Notes under the pieces: generated by a model | The model's database searches: none | Told to the model about the DNA's origin: nothing | What the model saw: only the letters and a program-made list of their open reading frames with translations | Shown here: positions 34,235 to 42,827 of the stretch, piece after piece | Layout: each line of letters opens with the position of its first letter | Numbering within the stretch: the first letter of the stretch is position 1 | Origin: Ipomoea triloba | Taxonomy: Eukaryota > Streptophyta > Magnoliopsida > Solanales > Convolvulaceae | NCBI RefSeq assembly: GCF_003576645.1 | Contig: NC_044923.1 | Span: 19,791,862-19,855,861, forward strand | DNA length: 64,000 bases | Direction of reading: 5' to 3' | Made by a program: the position numbers and the translations under genes

Positions 34235-35204
34235 TGTAAGCATCAAAAATTTAAAGAATGTTATTGGGCCGTGATCGATAACCGGTTGTTAAATTAATTG
34301 CTTTAATTAATTAAATTGGGCTGATATTTATTTAATTGGGTTGATTAAATGGCCTAATAAATAATTGGTTGGCCTAATTAATTAATTTAAAGTAATTGTT
34401 GCTGAACTGTTGGCCCAAATTCAAGGATTATATTTAATTGAGTTGGACCAAACTATCAATTGGGCTGCTCAAGTTGGCGGGCTTTGACTTGGTTTGGCCC
34501 ATCAAAATTATATGTGGATTATATAATTTTGAGGAAATTGTGGATATGATAAACTGGTTCAAAAATATAAAATCATGAACCTGGACGTGATAGTGTCCCG
34601 ATACGTTCCTTATATTTAATTCAAATATTAATTAAATATAAGAATTATCCAAATGGATAGAGTTGGTTATATTTTTCCTACCAACTCACCACTATAAATA
34701 GTGGTTTCATTTTCAAGGAAGGGGAGCTCTGAAGATCTGCATAGCGAAGCTCTGCCGAAATCTCACCAGAATATTGTCTGGAACACACTTGCAATTTATT
34801 TGCACCGAGGGGTACGCCTGCAATTTATTTGCACCGAAGAACCCTTCTAGTTGGCATACTTCCAACTCGGCATACTTCCAGTTGGCATACTTCCAACTCG
34901 GTACACTTCCAGTTCAGCATACTCGGAACTCGGTACACTTCTAATCGGCATACTTCCAGTTGGCATACTTCCAACTCAGCACACACTTAATTCGGCATAT
35001 TCCAGATTCAGTACACATCTAATCGGCATACTTCCAGTTCAACATATTCTGAACTAGGCCTACTTCCGATCAACATACTTCTAGTAGAGAATCAGAGGAC
35101 TTCTATACAGAGATTGTACCCCATTTATCGTTTGAGACATACTACTTATTGTAACCGATACTTTGAATTTTGAATATATACAATTCAAGTTTTTCGCGTT
35201 TACA
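34235..35204 (+). repeat. 5' LTR of the Tat element
   Basis: 970 bp, TGTAAGCATC...GCGTTTACA. Contains a TATA box and, from about 34850 to 35050, an array of GGCATACTTCCAACTC-type units. An AT block around 34611-34640 is absent from the 3' LTR. Confidence 0.93.
34692..34700 (+). promoter_or_regulatory. LTR TATA box
   Basis: CTATAAATA in the 5' LTR, repeated at the equivalent place in the 3' LTR (about 50018). Transcription would start about 25-30 bases downstream, placing most of the GGCATACTTCC array in the transcribed R/U5 part. Confidence 0.65.
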
Positions 35205-35206
35205 TA

Positions 35207-35228
35207 TTTTGGCACGCTCAGTAGAACC
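35207..35228 (+). promoter_or_regulatory. Probable primer binding site
   Basis: TTTTGGCACGCTCAGTAGA begins two to three bases after the LTR end, where the tRNA primer should anneal. I could not decide which tRNA it matches. Confidence 0.55.
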
Positions 35229-35278
35229 ACTCTGCCTCTCATCTCTCTACTACTAAACTACTTCTACCAGCGTATTCA

Positions 35279-37603
35279 ATGGCATCGAACAACCCCATGT
35301 TCAGGAAGACCTATGCCCAGGCTACCCATTCCAAGTCTGCGCCTCTAGCCGGCTCGGGCGTTGCTCAGAAGGCGCAAGGTCCGCTGACTAGGAACCGCGT
35401 CAAGAGCTCGGGGGTCCAACTACTTAAACCTCTTGATATGGCTCGAAGAGTGGTTCGAAGAATCAACAATGCCCCAGCTGCCACAAAGGCAACTAACTAT
35501 GCTGGGAGTCCGCCCTCTTCTAGGGGAGCTACCGCTGGTGCTAGTCCCACTTCTATGCAGGGGAACGCCAGTAGCGGGAGTACTTCCCCCGTATCCCCGC
35601 CACATCCATTATGGAAGGCTGCGCCTGAGTGGACGCATGTCTACAATGTCATGCCTGCCATGGCAACTAACACTGAGTCCGTGGAAGAACAATTAGCTAG
35701 AATTGCTAAGACTCTTGAAGCAATGACTACACTCCTGCAAAACCAAGATAAACGGATCAACACCCTTGATGATAGGGTAGGAAGCATCATGGAGGGGCAA
35801 GGAAGTCGTGCTCCAGGAAAGCAGCCCGAGGGGCAAGAAGAGGTTGTTCAGCAACCACAACCTCCTACTAGCCCTGTAGTAGGAGAAACTACTTCTCACT
35901 TGCCTGCAACTGAGAAAACTATACCAATCACCGAAGGGATGATACCGGTGGATCAGTTGAACGACTACATAATGGGAGCTATCAAAGGCAAGTTGGATGG
36001 AGGCCAACCCTCATATTCCTATGCTAAGCCCTACACGCAAAGGATTGAGGAGTTGAAAATGCCTTTTGGTTATCAACCTCCTAAGTTCCAGCAGTTTGAT
36101 GGCAAGGGAAATCCTCGACAGCACATTGCCCACTTTGTGGAAACATGCAATGATGCAGGGACTTACGGCGACCTATTGGTAAAGCAGTTTGTCCGTTCCT
36201 TAAAGGGAACTGCTTTTGATTGGTACACTGATCTCGAGTCCGGCTGCATCGATAGTTGGCATGATATGGAGCGTGAGTTCTTAACCCGCTTCTATAGTAC
36301 AAGAAGAACCGTAAGCTTCTTGGAACTCACCACCACTGTCCAGTGGAAAGGCGAACGTGCCGGTGCTTACATTGAAAGGTGGAGGGAATTGGGCCTAAAT
36401 TGCAAGGAGAAGATATCTCAATCTTCTGCTATAGAGATGTGCATCCAAGGCATGCACTTCCAACTTTCCTATATCCTGCAAGGGATCAAGCCAAAGTCCT
36501 TCGAGGAGCTATCCAGTCGTGCTCACGACATGGAACTGAGCATCGAAGCCAGGGGAGGGCTCGACGTATTGAACATGCCTAACTCCTCCAAAGCTCCTGC
36601 AAAGCAAGAATTCAAGAGAGGAAATAAACCATTTCCGAAACAGGAAAAGAAGGAGGCAATGACTGTGAAGGCTACACCAATGACAGTCTTCACTAAAGCA
36701 AATGAAAGGCCTAGGTCGAGACCATCTTCTGGCTCGTCAAGAGGAGGTAGGAGGCCAACTCTTGAGGAAAAACAGGAGAAAACATATCCTTTCTTGGATT
36801 CTGATGTATCTCCCATGTTCGATGAGCTACTCAAACTTAGGTTCATTGAATTGCCTGAGATGAGACGCCCTGATGAGGCTTCAAGGGTGAATGACCCAAA
36901 TTACTGCAAGTATCACCGCCTTCTGGGTCATCCGATTGAACAGTGTTTCATCTTCAAGGATAAAGTTATGGCATTGGCCAGAGACGGGAAAATTGAGCTT
37001 GCTGATGCCGGTGCAAGCACGAATCAGATCTCAATTACACTTGGACGATTTGCTCCTTTGTGTATTGAGAAGGAACATGGAGGGCAACGAAAGCGTCCAC
37101 TCCCATTCACGGTTAAACATGCTGCTGGTCAAAGTTCAAAACCACAGCAAAATGATAGCACATCTGAAGGAAAATGGGTGATTGTCACTCATAGAAAGAA
37201 GAAAAGTGAGCCTGTTAGACATCCAATGCACACAGTGCAGAGTTGGGTTGCAAAAACCTCAACAAATGGCCATGCCCGTAGATCAAAGATGAAGGGGCAT
37301 GTCAAGCAGCCACGAGCACCAGTTCTTTTGGCTCAATATATGCCAAAGGGATTTAATCTTCAAGGGGCAGGCAATATTAGCTCCTGCCTAAATACTAATG
37401 ATAAGCAAGTGGATGCAGGAGAATGTTCATCTCCAAAACACACCGAAGATGAGGAAGTGCAAATGCATAGGGCAGTTTCCTACTCCGCAGAAATTACCTT
37501 CAAAGATGAAGACTTGTTACTTGGAGGTGCGCCACACAATCGCCCACTGTTTGTCGAAGGCTACACACGGGGGCAAAAGCTCAAAAGAATTCTAGTTGAT
37601 TAA
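35279..37603 (+). CDS. Gag polyprotein, ending at a stop in the protease active site
   Basis: 774 codons before the stop. The first Met follows the LTR by 74 bases. The retrotransposon Gag core lies at about residues 261-426 (QQFDGKGNPRQHIAHF, TAFDWYTDLE, EFLTRFYS). A proline/serine-rich N-terminal region comes before it. Near residue 542 is a CKYH...GH...C metal-binding-like motif in place of a classic zinc knuckle. The last 18 residues are already protease: the frame stops with TAA directly after KRILVD, the catalytic Asp. The decayed relative in this window has CAA there, so a single C-to-T change explains the stop. Gag would form the particle that packages element RNA; as written it is made without protease. 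Confidence 0.85.
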   Translation: MASNNPMFRKTYAQATHSKSAPLAGSGVAQKAQGPLTRNRVKSSGVQLLKPLDMARRVVRRINNAPAATKATNYAGSPPSSRGATAGASPTSMQGNASSGSTSPVSPPHPLWKAAPEWTHVYNVMPAMATNTESVEEQLARIAKTLEAMTTLLQNQDKRINTLDDRVGSIMEGQGSRAPGKQPEGQEEVVQQPQPPTSPVVGETTSHLPATEKTIPITEGMIPVDQLNDYIMGAIKGKLDGGQPSYSYAKPYTQRIEELKMPFGYQPPKFQQFDGKGNPRQHIAHFVETCNDAGTYGDLLVKQFVRSLKGTAFDWYTDLESGCIDSWHDMEREFLTRFYSTRRTVSFLELTTTVQWKGERAGAYIERWRELGLNCKEKISQSSAIEMCIQGMHFQLSYILQGIKPKSFEELSSRAHDMELSIEARGGLDVLNMPNSSKAPAKQEFKRGNKPFPKQEKKEAMTVKATPMTVFTKANERPRSRPSSGSSRGGRRPTLEEKQEKTYPFLDSDVSPMFDELLKLRFIELPEMRRPDEASRVNDPNYCKYHRLLGHPIEQCFIFKDKVMALARDGKIELADAGASTNQISITLGRFAPLCIEKEHGGQRKRPLPFTVKHAAGQSSKPQQNDSTSEGKWVIVTHRKKKSEPVRHPMHTVQSWVAKTSTNGHARRSKMKGHVKQPRAPVLLAQYMPKGFNLQGAGNISSCLNTNDKQVDAGECSSPKHTEDEEVQMHRAVSYSAEITFKDEDLLLGGAPHNRPLFVEGYTRGQKLKRILVD

Positions 37604-38011
37604 GGCTCAGCTGTCAACATCTTATCCCTCCGAGCCCTAAAAAACCTTGGTGGATCTTCAGATGAGCTTGCCCAAAGTCGTCTAATGATACAAGGCTTTA
37701 ACCAAGGAGGGCAGAGAGCAATCGACATCATCAACCTCGACTTAAGAGTCGGAGGCTTAAGTTCAAGTGTTGTCTGCCATGTCATAGAGGCGAGGACATC
37801 GTATAACTTGTTACTCAGAAGGCCTTGGATACATGAAAATGGGGTGGTTCCCTCGTCTTGGCATCAATGCTTTATGTATGAAAAGAACGGTGTGATTGAA
37901 AAGGTAGTCGCCGATGAAAGCCCGTTCGCAGAGGCTGAGTCATACTTTGCAGATGCAAAGTTCTACATAAGGAAACAGGTCTTTGTGGAAGAGGCCCAGA
38001 AAAAGCAATGA
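37604..38011 (+). pseudogene. Protease segment, cut off by a stop and a frameshift
   Basis: In the same frame as gag, sequence after the TAA continues GSAVNILSLRAL and later MIQGFNQGGQRAI and YNLLLRRPWIHENG, the body of a retropepsin-like aspartic protease. The frame ends at TGA (38009-38011). The pol frame is shifted by one base, and the switch falls around the run of five A residues at about 38001-38005. An extra base there would account for it. Confidence 0.8.
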
Positions 38012-40754
38012 CAACCCGCATTCCCAACTAAAGTCAAAGGAAAAGGAAGTTGTGGAAGTGGATCAACACCCTACAAAGCTCATCTTCCCGCTTGCAAGAA
38101 TTGACACACTTAAAATAGATGAAGCGGACCAAGTCTTGCCCACCAAGCGTACTGAGGGTTTTGACCCTAACGCTTATAAGCTTCTAGCTAAAGCTGGCTA
38201 TAATCCTAATGAGCCTCGGAAGTTGGGAAAGCTTATCCCCGAAGCCGGGGGTAAAGGCAAGGCAAATCAACAAGAGCCCCATGAACGCAAAGGGTTGGGT
38301 TATGTCCCCCCTAAACCTGTGCGAATCTTTATAAACAGGGCTGCAAGCAATTGTATCTCCACAGATGAAAGTGAGTATGATCCACAACTCGATTGTATCT
38401 CCACAGATGAAAGTGAGTATGATCCACAACTCGATCCCGCCAAAGGCAATGAAAGTGAGTATGATCCACAACTCGATCCCGCCAAAGGCAAAAAGAAGTC
38501 AGTCTTCAAGAGAATGGGTAAGGTGGAGTCTCAGCGCTCAGTCTTTGATAGATTGGGGTCAAATCCTAAAACCTCCAAAAGAAAGTCAATTCATGATCGA
38601 CTTGGAACTGTCCAAGATGTGAGAAAGTCAATTCATGATCGACTTGGAACTGTCCAAGATGTGAGAAACAACGCAAGTCATCATGCTGAAGTGGGATCTT
38701 CTAAAAGGCTTAGAAGCATGATTCCTTCTCGTATGAGACGGGAAACAGATATTCATATCTCATGCAGAGAGGTGTTAAAAGTCCAACCTCGGACCATTGT
38801 ACACACTCGTGTACAAAAAGGGGAAAATGAGGAAAGCGTTGGCTCAAGTGACGACGTAGTACCACCTCAGGGCGAGGAAGCGTCGTCTTTCCACATCACT
38901 CTATGTGATGAGACCCCGATTGAGGGAGAAGATGCAGAAGAAGCACCCCATGAGTTAGAGGAAGGGGTACGAGCTGCAATAAATGAATTAAAGGAGGTGG
39001 ACCTAGGAACTCCTGAGAATCCTCGGCCTATCTTCATTAGCACACTCCTTTCTAATGAAGATGAAGAAATCTATGTCACGTTATTGAAAGAGTACATCGA
39101 TGTCTTCGCATGGACGTACAAAGAGATGCCAGGGTTAGACCCAAAGGTGGCAGTACACCGCCTGGCAATGAAAAAAGCATGTCGTCCAGTCAAGCAAGCT
39201 CAACGACGCTTTCGCCCTGAACTTATTCCCTCAATTGAAGGAGAAGTCAACAACCTCATAGAAGCTGGTTTCATCCGCGAAGTGAAATATCCAACTTGGA
39301 TATCTAGCATTGTGCCTGTGCGCAAGAAGAACGGCCAAATCCGTGTATGCGTGGACTTTCGGGACCTTAATGTTGCTTGCCCGAAAGACGACTTCCCACT
39401 CCCCATCACGGAGCTGATGATAGATGCTGTAACTGGACATGAAATCATGTCATTCATGGATGGCTCCTCCGGTTACAATCAAATTCGCATGGCGCCAGAA
39501 GATGAGGAGTTGACGGCGTTTCGAAAGCCAAAAGGCATCTATTGTTACAAAGTGATGCCCTTTGGTTTGAAAAACGCAGGGGCTACATACCAAAGGGCTA
39601 TGCAGAGTATATTTGATGACATGCTTCATAAAATGGTAGAATGCTACGTTGATGACTTGGTTGTGAAGTCAAAACTTCGCGCAGATCACTTGGGGCATTT
39701 AAGAAAAGTTTTTGATCGCCTGCGGAAATTTCAACTCAAAATGAACCCCTTGAAATGTGCTTTTGGGGTTGCTGCTGGAAAGTTCCTTGGGTTCACTGTT
39801 CGACACAGGGGCATTGAGATTGAACAAGCTAAGATCGATGCTATAATGAAGATGCCCGAACCACGAAACCTTCATGAGCTTAAGAGCTTACAAGGGAAGT
39901 TAGCATACATTCGAAGGTTTATATCAAACCTAGCAGGAAGATGTCAACCCTTCAACCGGCTAATGAAGAAAGGCATCCCGTTCATATGGGATGAGGCGTG
40001 CAAGAATGCGTTTGAAAGTATCAAGTCATACTTGATGAAGCCGCCCGTGTTGACCGCTCCTATTCACGGTCGCCCACTAATCCTTTATATCTCTGCCCAA
40101 GAAAGCTCTGTGGGTGCCCTGCTTGCTCAAGAAAATGACAACGGGAAAGAGAATGCCCTCTACTATCTCAGTAGAATGATGACCCCGAATGAGTTAAATT
40201 ACTCCCCAATCGAGAAGCTATGTTTGGCACTAGTGTTCGCCATCAAAAAACTCAAGCACTACTTTGAAGCTCATATCATTCAACTTGTGTCGAAAGCGAA
40301 CCCAGTAAAGTTTGTCATGGCGAAGGTCGTTCTCTCCGACCGCCTTGCAAGGTGGTACTTATTATTTCAACAGTATCAAATCATCTATGTGCCACAAAAG
40401 TCTGTCAAGGGGCAAGCTTTAGCTGATTTCTTAGCAGATCACCCAATACCGGCTGAATGGGAGTTATCCGACGACCTGCCTGATGAAGATGTACTTATTA
40501 TTGAAGTCCTACCCCCATGGAAGATGTACTTTGATGGAGCTGCACACAGAGGAGGGGCAGGAGCTGGGAACTTTGATGGAGCTGCACACAGAGGAGGGGC
40601 AGGAGCTGGGATCGTCTTCGTCACTCCACACAGAGGAGGGGCAGGAGCTGGGATCGTCTTCGTCACTCCGGACAGAGGAGGGGCAGGAGCTGGGATCGTC
40701 TTCGTCACTCCGGAGGGTGAAGTGTTGCCATATTCATTCACCTTGACGGAGTAA
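37983..40754 (+). CDS. Pol fragment: linker, reverse transcriptase, RNase H
   Basis: 923 codons. A linker with two 42-bp duplications plus a third repeat (38351-38664) comes first. The reverse transcriptase runs from about residue 433, with FRDLN, MPFGLKNAGATYQR and the catalytic YVDD at 555-558. An RNase H-like domain follows (about 700-800; LILYISAQESSVGALLAQ). A second, archaeal-type RNase H then starts at MYFDGA, residue 848. That start is broken by three 42-bp duplications of the AHRGGAGAG region. The frame stops with TAA at 40752-40754. Two RNases H are diagnostic of the Tat lineage. The Met at 37983 is not a natural start, because pol would be made as part of a Gag-Pol polyprotein. Confidence 0.85.
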   Translation: MWKRPRKSNDNPHSQLKSKEKEVVEVDQHPTKLIFPLARIDTLKIDEADQVLPTKRTEGFDPNAYKLLAKAGYNPNEPRKLGKLIPEAGGKGKANQQEPHERKGLGYVPPKPVRIFINRAASNCISTDESEYDPQLDCISTDESEYDPQLDPAKGNESEYDPQLDPAKGKKKSVFKRMGKVESQRSVFDRLGSNPKTSKRKSIHDRLGTVQDVRKSIHDRLGTVQDVRNNASHHAEVGSSKRLRSMIPSRMRRETDIHISCREVLKVQPRTIVHTRVQKGENEESVGSSDDVVPPQGEEASSFHITLCDETPIEGEDAEEAPHELEEGVRAAINELKEVDLGTPENPRPIFISTLLSNEDEEIYVTLLKEYIDVFAWTYKEMPGLDPKVAVHRLAMKKACRPVKQAQRRFRPELIPSIEGEVNNLIEAGFIREVKYPTWISSIVPVRKKNGQIRVCVDFRDLNVACPKDDFPLPITELMIDAVTGHEIMSFMDGSSGYNQIRMAPEDEELTAFRKPKGIYCYKVMPFGLKNAGATYQRAMQSIFDDMLHKMVECYVDDLVVKSKLRADHLGHLRKVFDRLRKFQLKMNPLKCAFGVAAGKFLGFTVRHRGIEIEQAKIDAIMKMPEPRNLHELKSLQGKLAYIRRFISNLAGRCQPFNRLMKKGIPFIWDEACKNAFESIKSYLMKPPVLTAPIHGRPLILYISAQESSVGALLAQENDNGKENALYYLSRMMTPNELNYSPIEKLCLALVFAIKKLKHYFEAHIIQLVSKANPVKFVMAKVVLSDRLARWYLLFQQYQIIYVPQKSVKGQALADFLADHPIPAEWELSDDLPDEDVLIIEVLPPWKMYFDGAAHRGGAGAGNFDGAAHRGGAGAGIVFVTPHRGGAGAGIVFVTPDRGGAGAGIVFVTPEGEVLPYSFTLTE
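38351..38664 (+). repeat. 42-bp duplications in the pol linker
   Basis: Repeated pairs start at 38351/38393, 38408/38450 and 38581/38623, each exactly 42 bp apart and partly overlapping. The protein shows CISTDESEYDPQLD and KSIHDRLGTVQDVR twice. Confidence 0.9.
40530..40720 (+). repeat. 42-bp duplications at the second RNase H
   Basis: TTTGATGGAGC occurs at 40530 and 40572. CAGAGGAGGGGCAGGAGCTG occurs at about 40547, 40589, 40631 and 40673, always 42 bp apart. They multiply the glycine-rich loop after the first catalytic Asp (FDGAAHRGGAGAG), which would disrupt the fold. Confidence 0.9.
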
Positions 40755-42401
40755 TGTTCAAACAATGTTGCTGAGTATCAAGCATTGATACTGGGACTAG
40801 AGATAGCGGTTGACATGAAACAACTGTGAATCAACATTTATGGAGATTCAAAGTTGGTCATCAACCAAGTGGTGGGGCTATACGAAGTAAGGAAAGCAGA
40901 GTTAGTCCCGTACAACAACTATGCAAAGATACTCATACAATGGTTGGGTGACGTCACAATTGAACATGTACCGAGAAAAGAGAATAAGCAAGCTGACGCC
41001 TTGGCCGCATTGGCTTCAACTATTGCTCATCCTACAGCCCGTATACAAGTATGTCAAAAGTGGGTAGTTCCACCTATCTTCAATGAAGATGGCTTAGTAG
41101 ATGAAACTGTTGAACTCCCTACTACTTCCGTTTATGACATTGGCCAAGATGACTGGAGACAATCATTGATTGATTACTTCGCCGATGGGAGGTTACCAGA
41201 AGATCCTCGTAAGAGGGTGGATATAAGGCGCCGAGCTCCTCGCTTCATCTACTACAATGAAACTCTCTATCGTCGTTCATTTGATGGAGTCTGGCTTCGA
41301 TGTCTGGGAGAAGAGGAGGCATTACAAGCTATGCAGGAGGCTCATTCTGGGGTTTGTGGCGCGCATCAGTCTGGCCCTAAGTTGCACTTCCACATTAAAC
41401 GAATGGGCTACTATTGGCCCACAATGGTGAAGGATTGCATAGACTATGCTCGAAGATGCCAAGCTTGTCAATTTCATGCAAACTTTATCCATCAGCCACC
41501 AGAACCTCTACACCCAACAGTTGCATCTTGGCCTTTTGATGCTTGGGGACTCGATGTGGTTGGCCCGATTACGCCCAAGTCATCTGCAGGGCACGCATAT
41601 ATATTAACCGCCACTGACTACTTTTCGAAGTGGGCAGAGGCCGTAGCGTTAAAGGAGGTGAAAAAAGAAAATGTTGCAGACTTCCTCCGTGTCCATATCA
41701 TCTATCGATTCGGCATCCCGCTATATATCTTAACTGATAACGGGAAACCCTTTGACAATAAATTAATGGATAAGATCTACAAGCTTTTTGACTTTCAGCA
41801 GCGAAACTCTTCAGCTTATTATGCAGCTGCAAATGGGCTTGCTGAGGCTTTTAACAAGACCTTATGCAATCTGTTAAAGAAACTGGTCTCAAAGTCAAAA
41901 CGTGACTGGCATGACAGAATGGAAGAAGTTTTGTGGGCGTATAGAACCACATACCGCACACCTACTCAAAGCACTCCATATTCTTTGGTGTATGGTGTGG
42001 AAGCAGTCTTGCCTCTAGAGCGCCAAATACCTTCTCTAAGGTTGGCTATACAAGAGGGTCTTACTGACGAAGAAAATGCTAAGTTACGCTTGGCTGAATT
42101 AGAAGCCTTGGATGAAAAGCGACTACAAGCTCAACAGAGCTTAGAATGTTATCAAGCTCGCATGTCAAGAGCTTTTAACAAAAGAGTGAGGACCCGTTCC
42201 TTTCAAATTGGTGACAAGGTCCTAGCTGTTCGAAGGCCTATCATTGTGACACGAAAAACCGGCCACAAGTTCACTCCAAAGTGGGATGGTCCCTACGTGG
42301 TTCAAGAGGTATACACCGGTGGAGCTTACAAGTTAATCAGCGAAGATGGTCTGAGAGTCGGTCCAATTAATGGGAGGTTCCTAAAGCTCTACTACCCTTA
42401 A
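40755..42401 (+). CDS. Second RNase H (rest) and integrase
   Basis: Same frame as pol. The RNase H continues (NVAEYQALILGLEIA, then IYGDSKLVINQ, KQADALAALAS), broken by TGA at 40827-40829. The longest open stretch, 40854-42401 (515 codons), holds the integrase. Its HHCC zinc domain starts at His 164 (H...H...C-x2-C; the CQAC cysteines are near 202-205). The catalytic DDE residues are D234 (GLDVVGP), D295 (LTDNGKPF) and E331 (NGLAEAFN), giving a D-35-E spacing. A C-terminal SH3-like or chromatin-contact region ends with GRFLKLYYP. The catalytic residues look intact. Confidence 0.85.
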
Positions 42402-42827
42402 ATCTAGGGTATCGACGCGAGTCATGGAAAGTTAATGAATGACTCATCCACCAAAAATGCAGCACGTGGTTAAACTGCTAGCGCATCTCGCTTTGTCTAT
42501 GGGTGGGCCCAAATCATAGGCGCTCCTGGCCCGCACGAGTTTAAACTGTGAACGGCTTTACTTATTAAAAAAATCATTTGAACTACGTTTGACTTGATCT
42601 CCTTCATAGGAGTACGTAGGCAGCTTAGAAATCAAATCATCTAAGTTCAGTCATAACAAAAACAAGTCCAATTCATGTTCCGAAGTGTGGTATATCAAGA
42701 CATCATTCAAAAAGGCAAACGAGAGGCATTTCATTGTCAAGAGGTTGGAAAGGAACAACAAAAGTCTGGCGACAAAAAATATATATATGTATATATATAA
42801 TACAAAACAAACTAAGAGAAAAGAGCA
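42402..42827 (+). other. Spacer between integrase and antisense gene
   Basis: Noncoding. Contains TGGGCCCAAATCATAGGCG and a short TA tract near 42780. The stop codons of pol and of the antisense gene face each other across this spacer. Confidence 0.5.
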
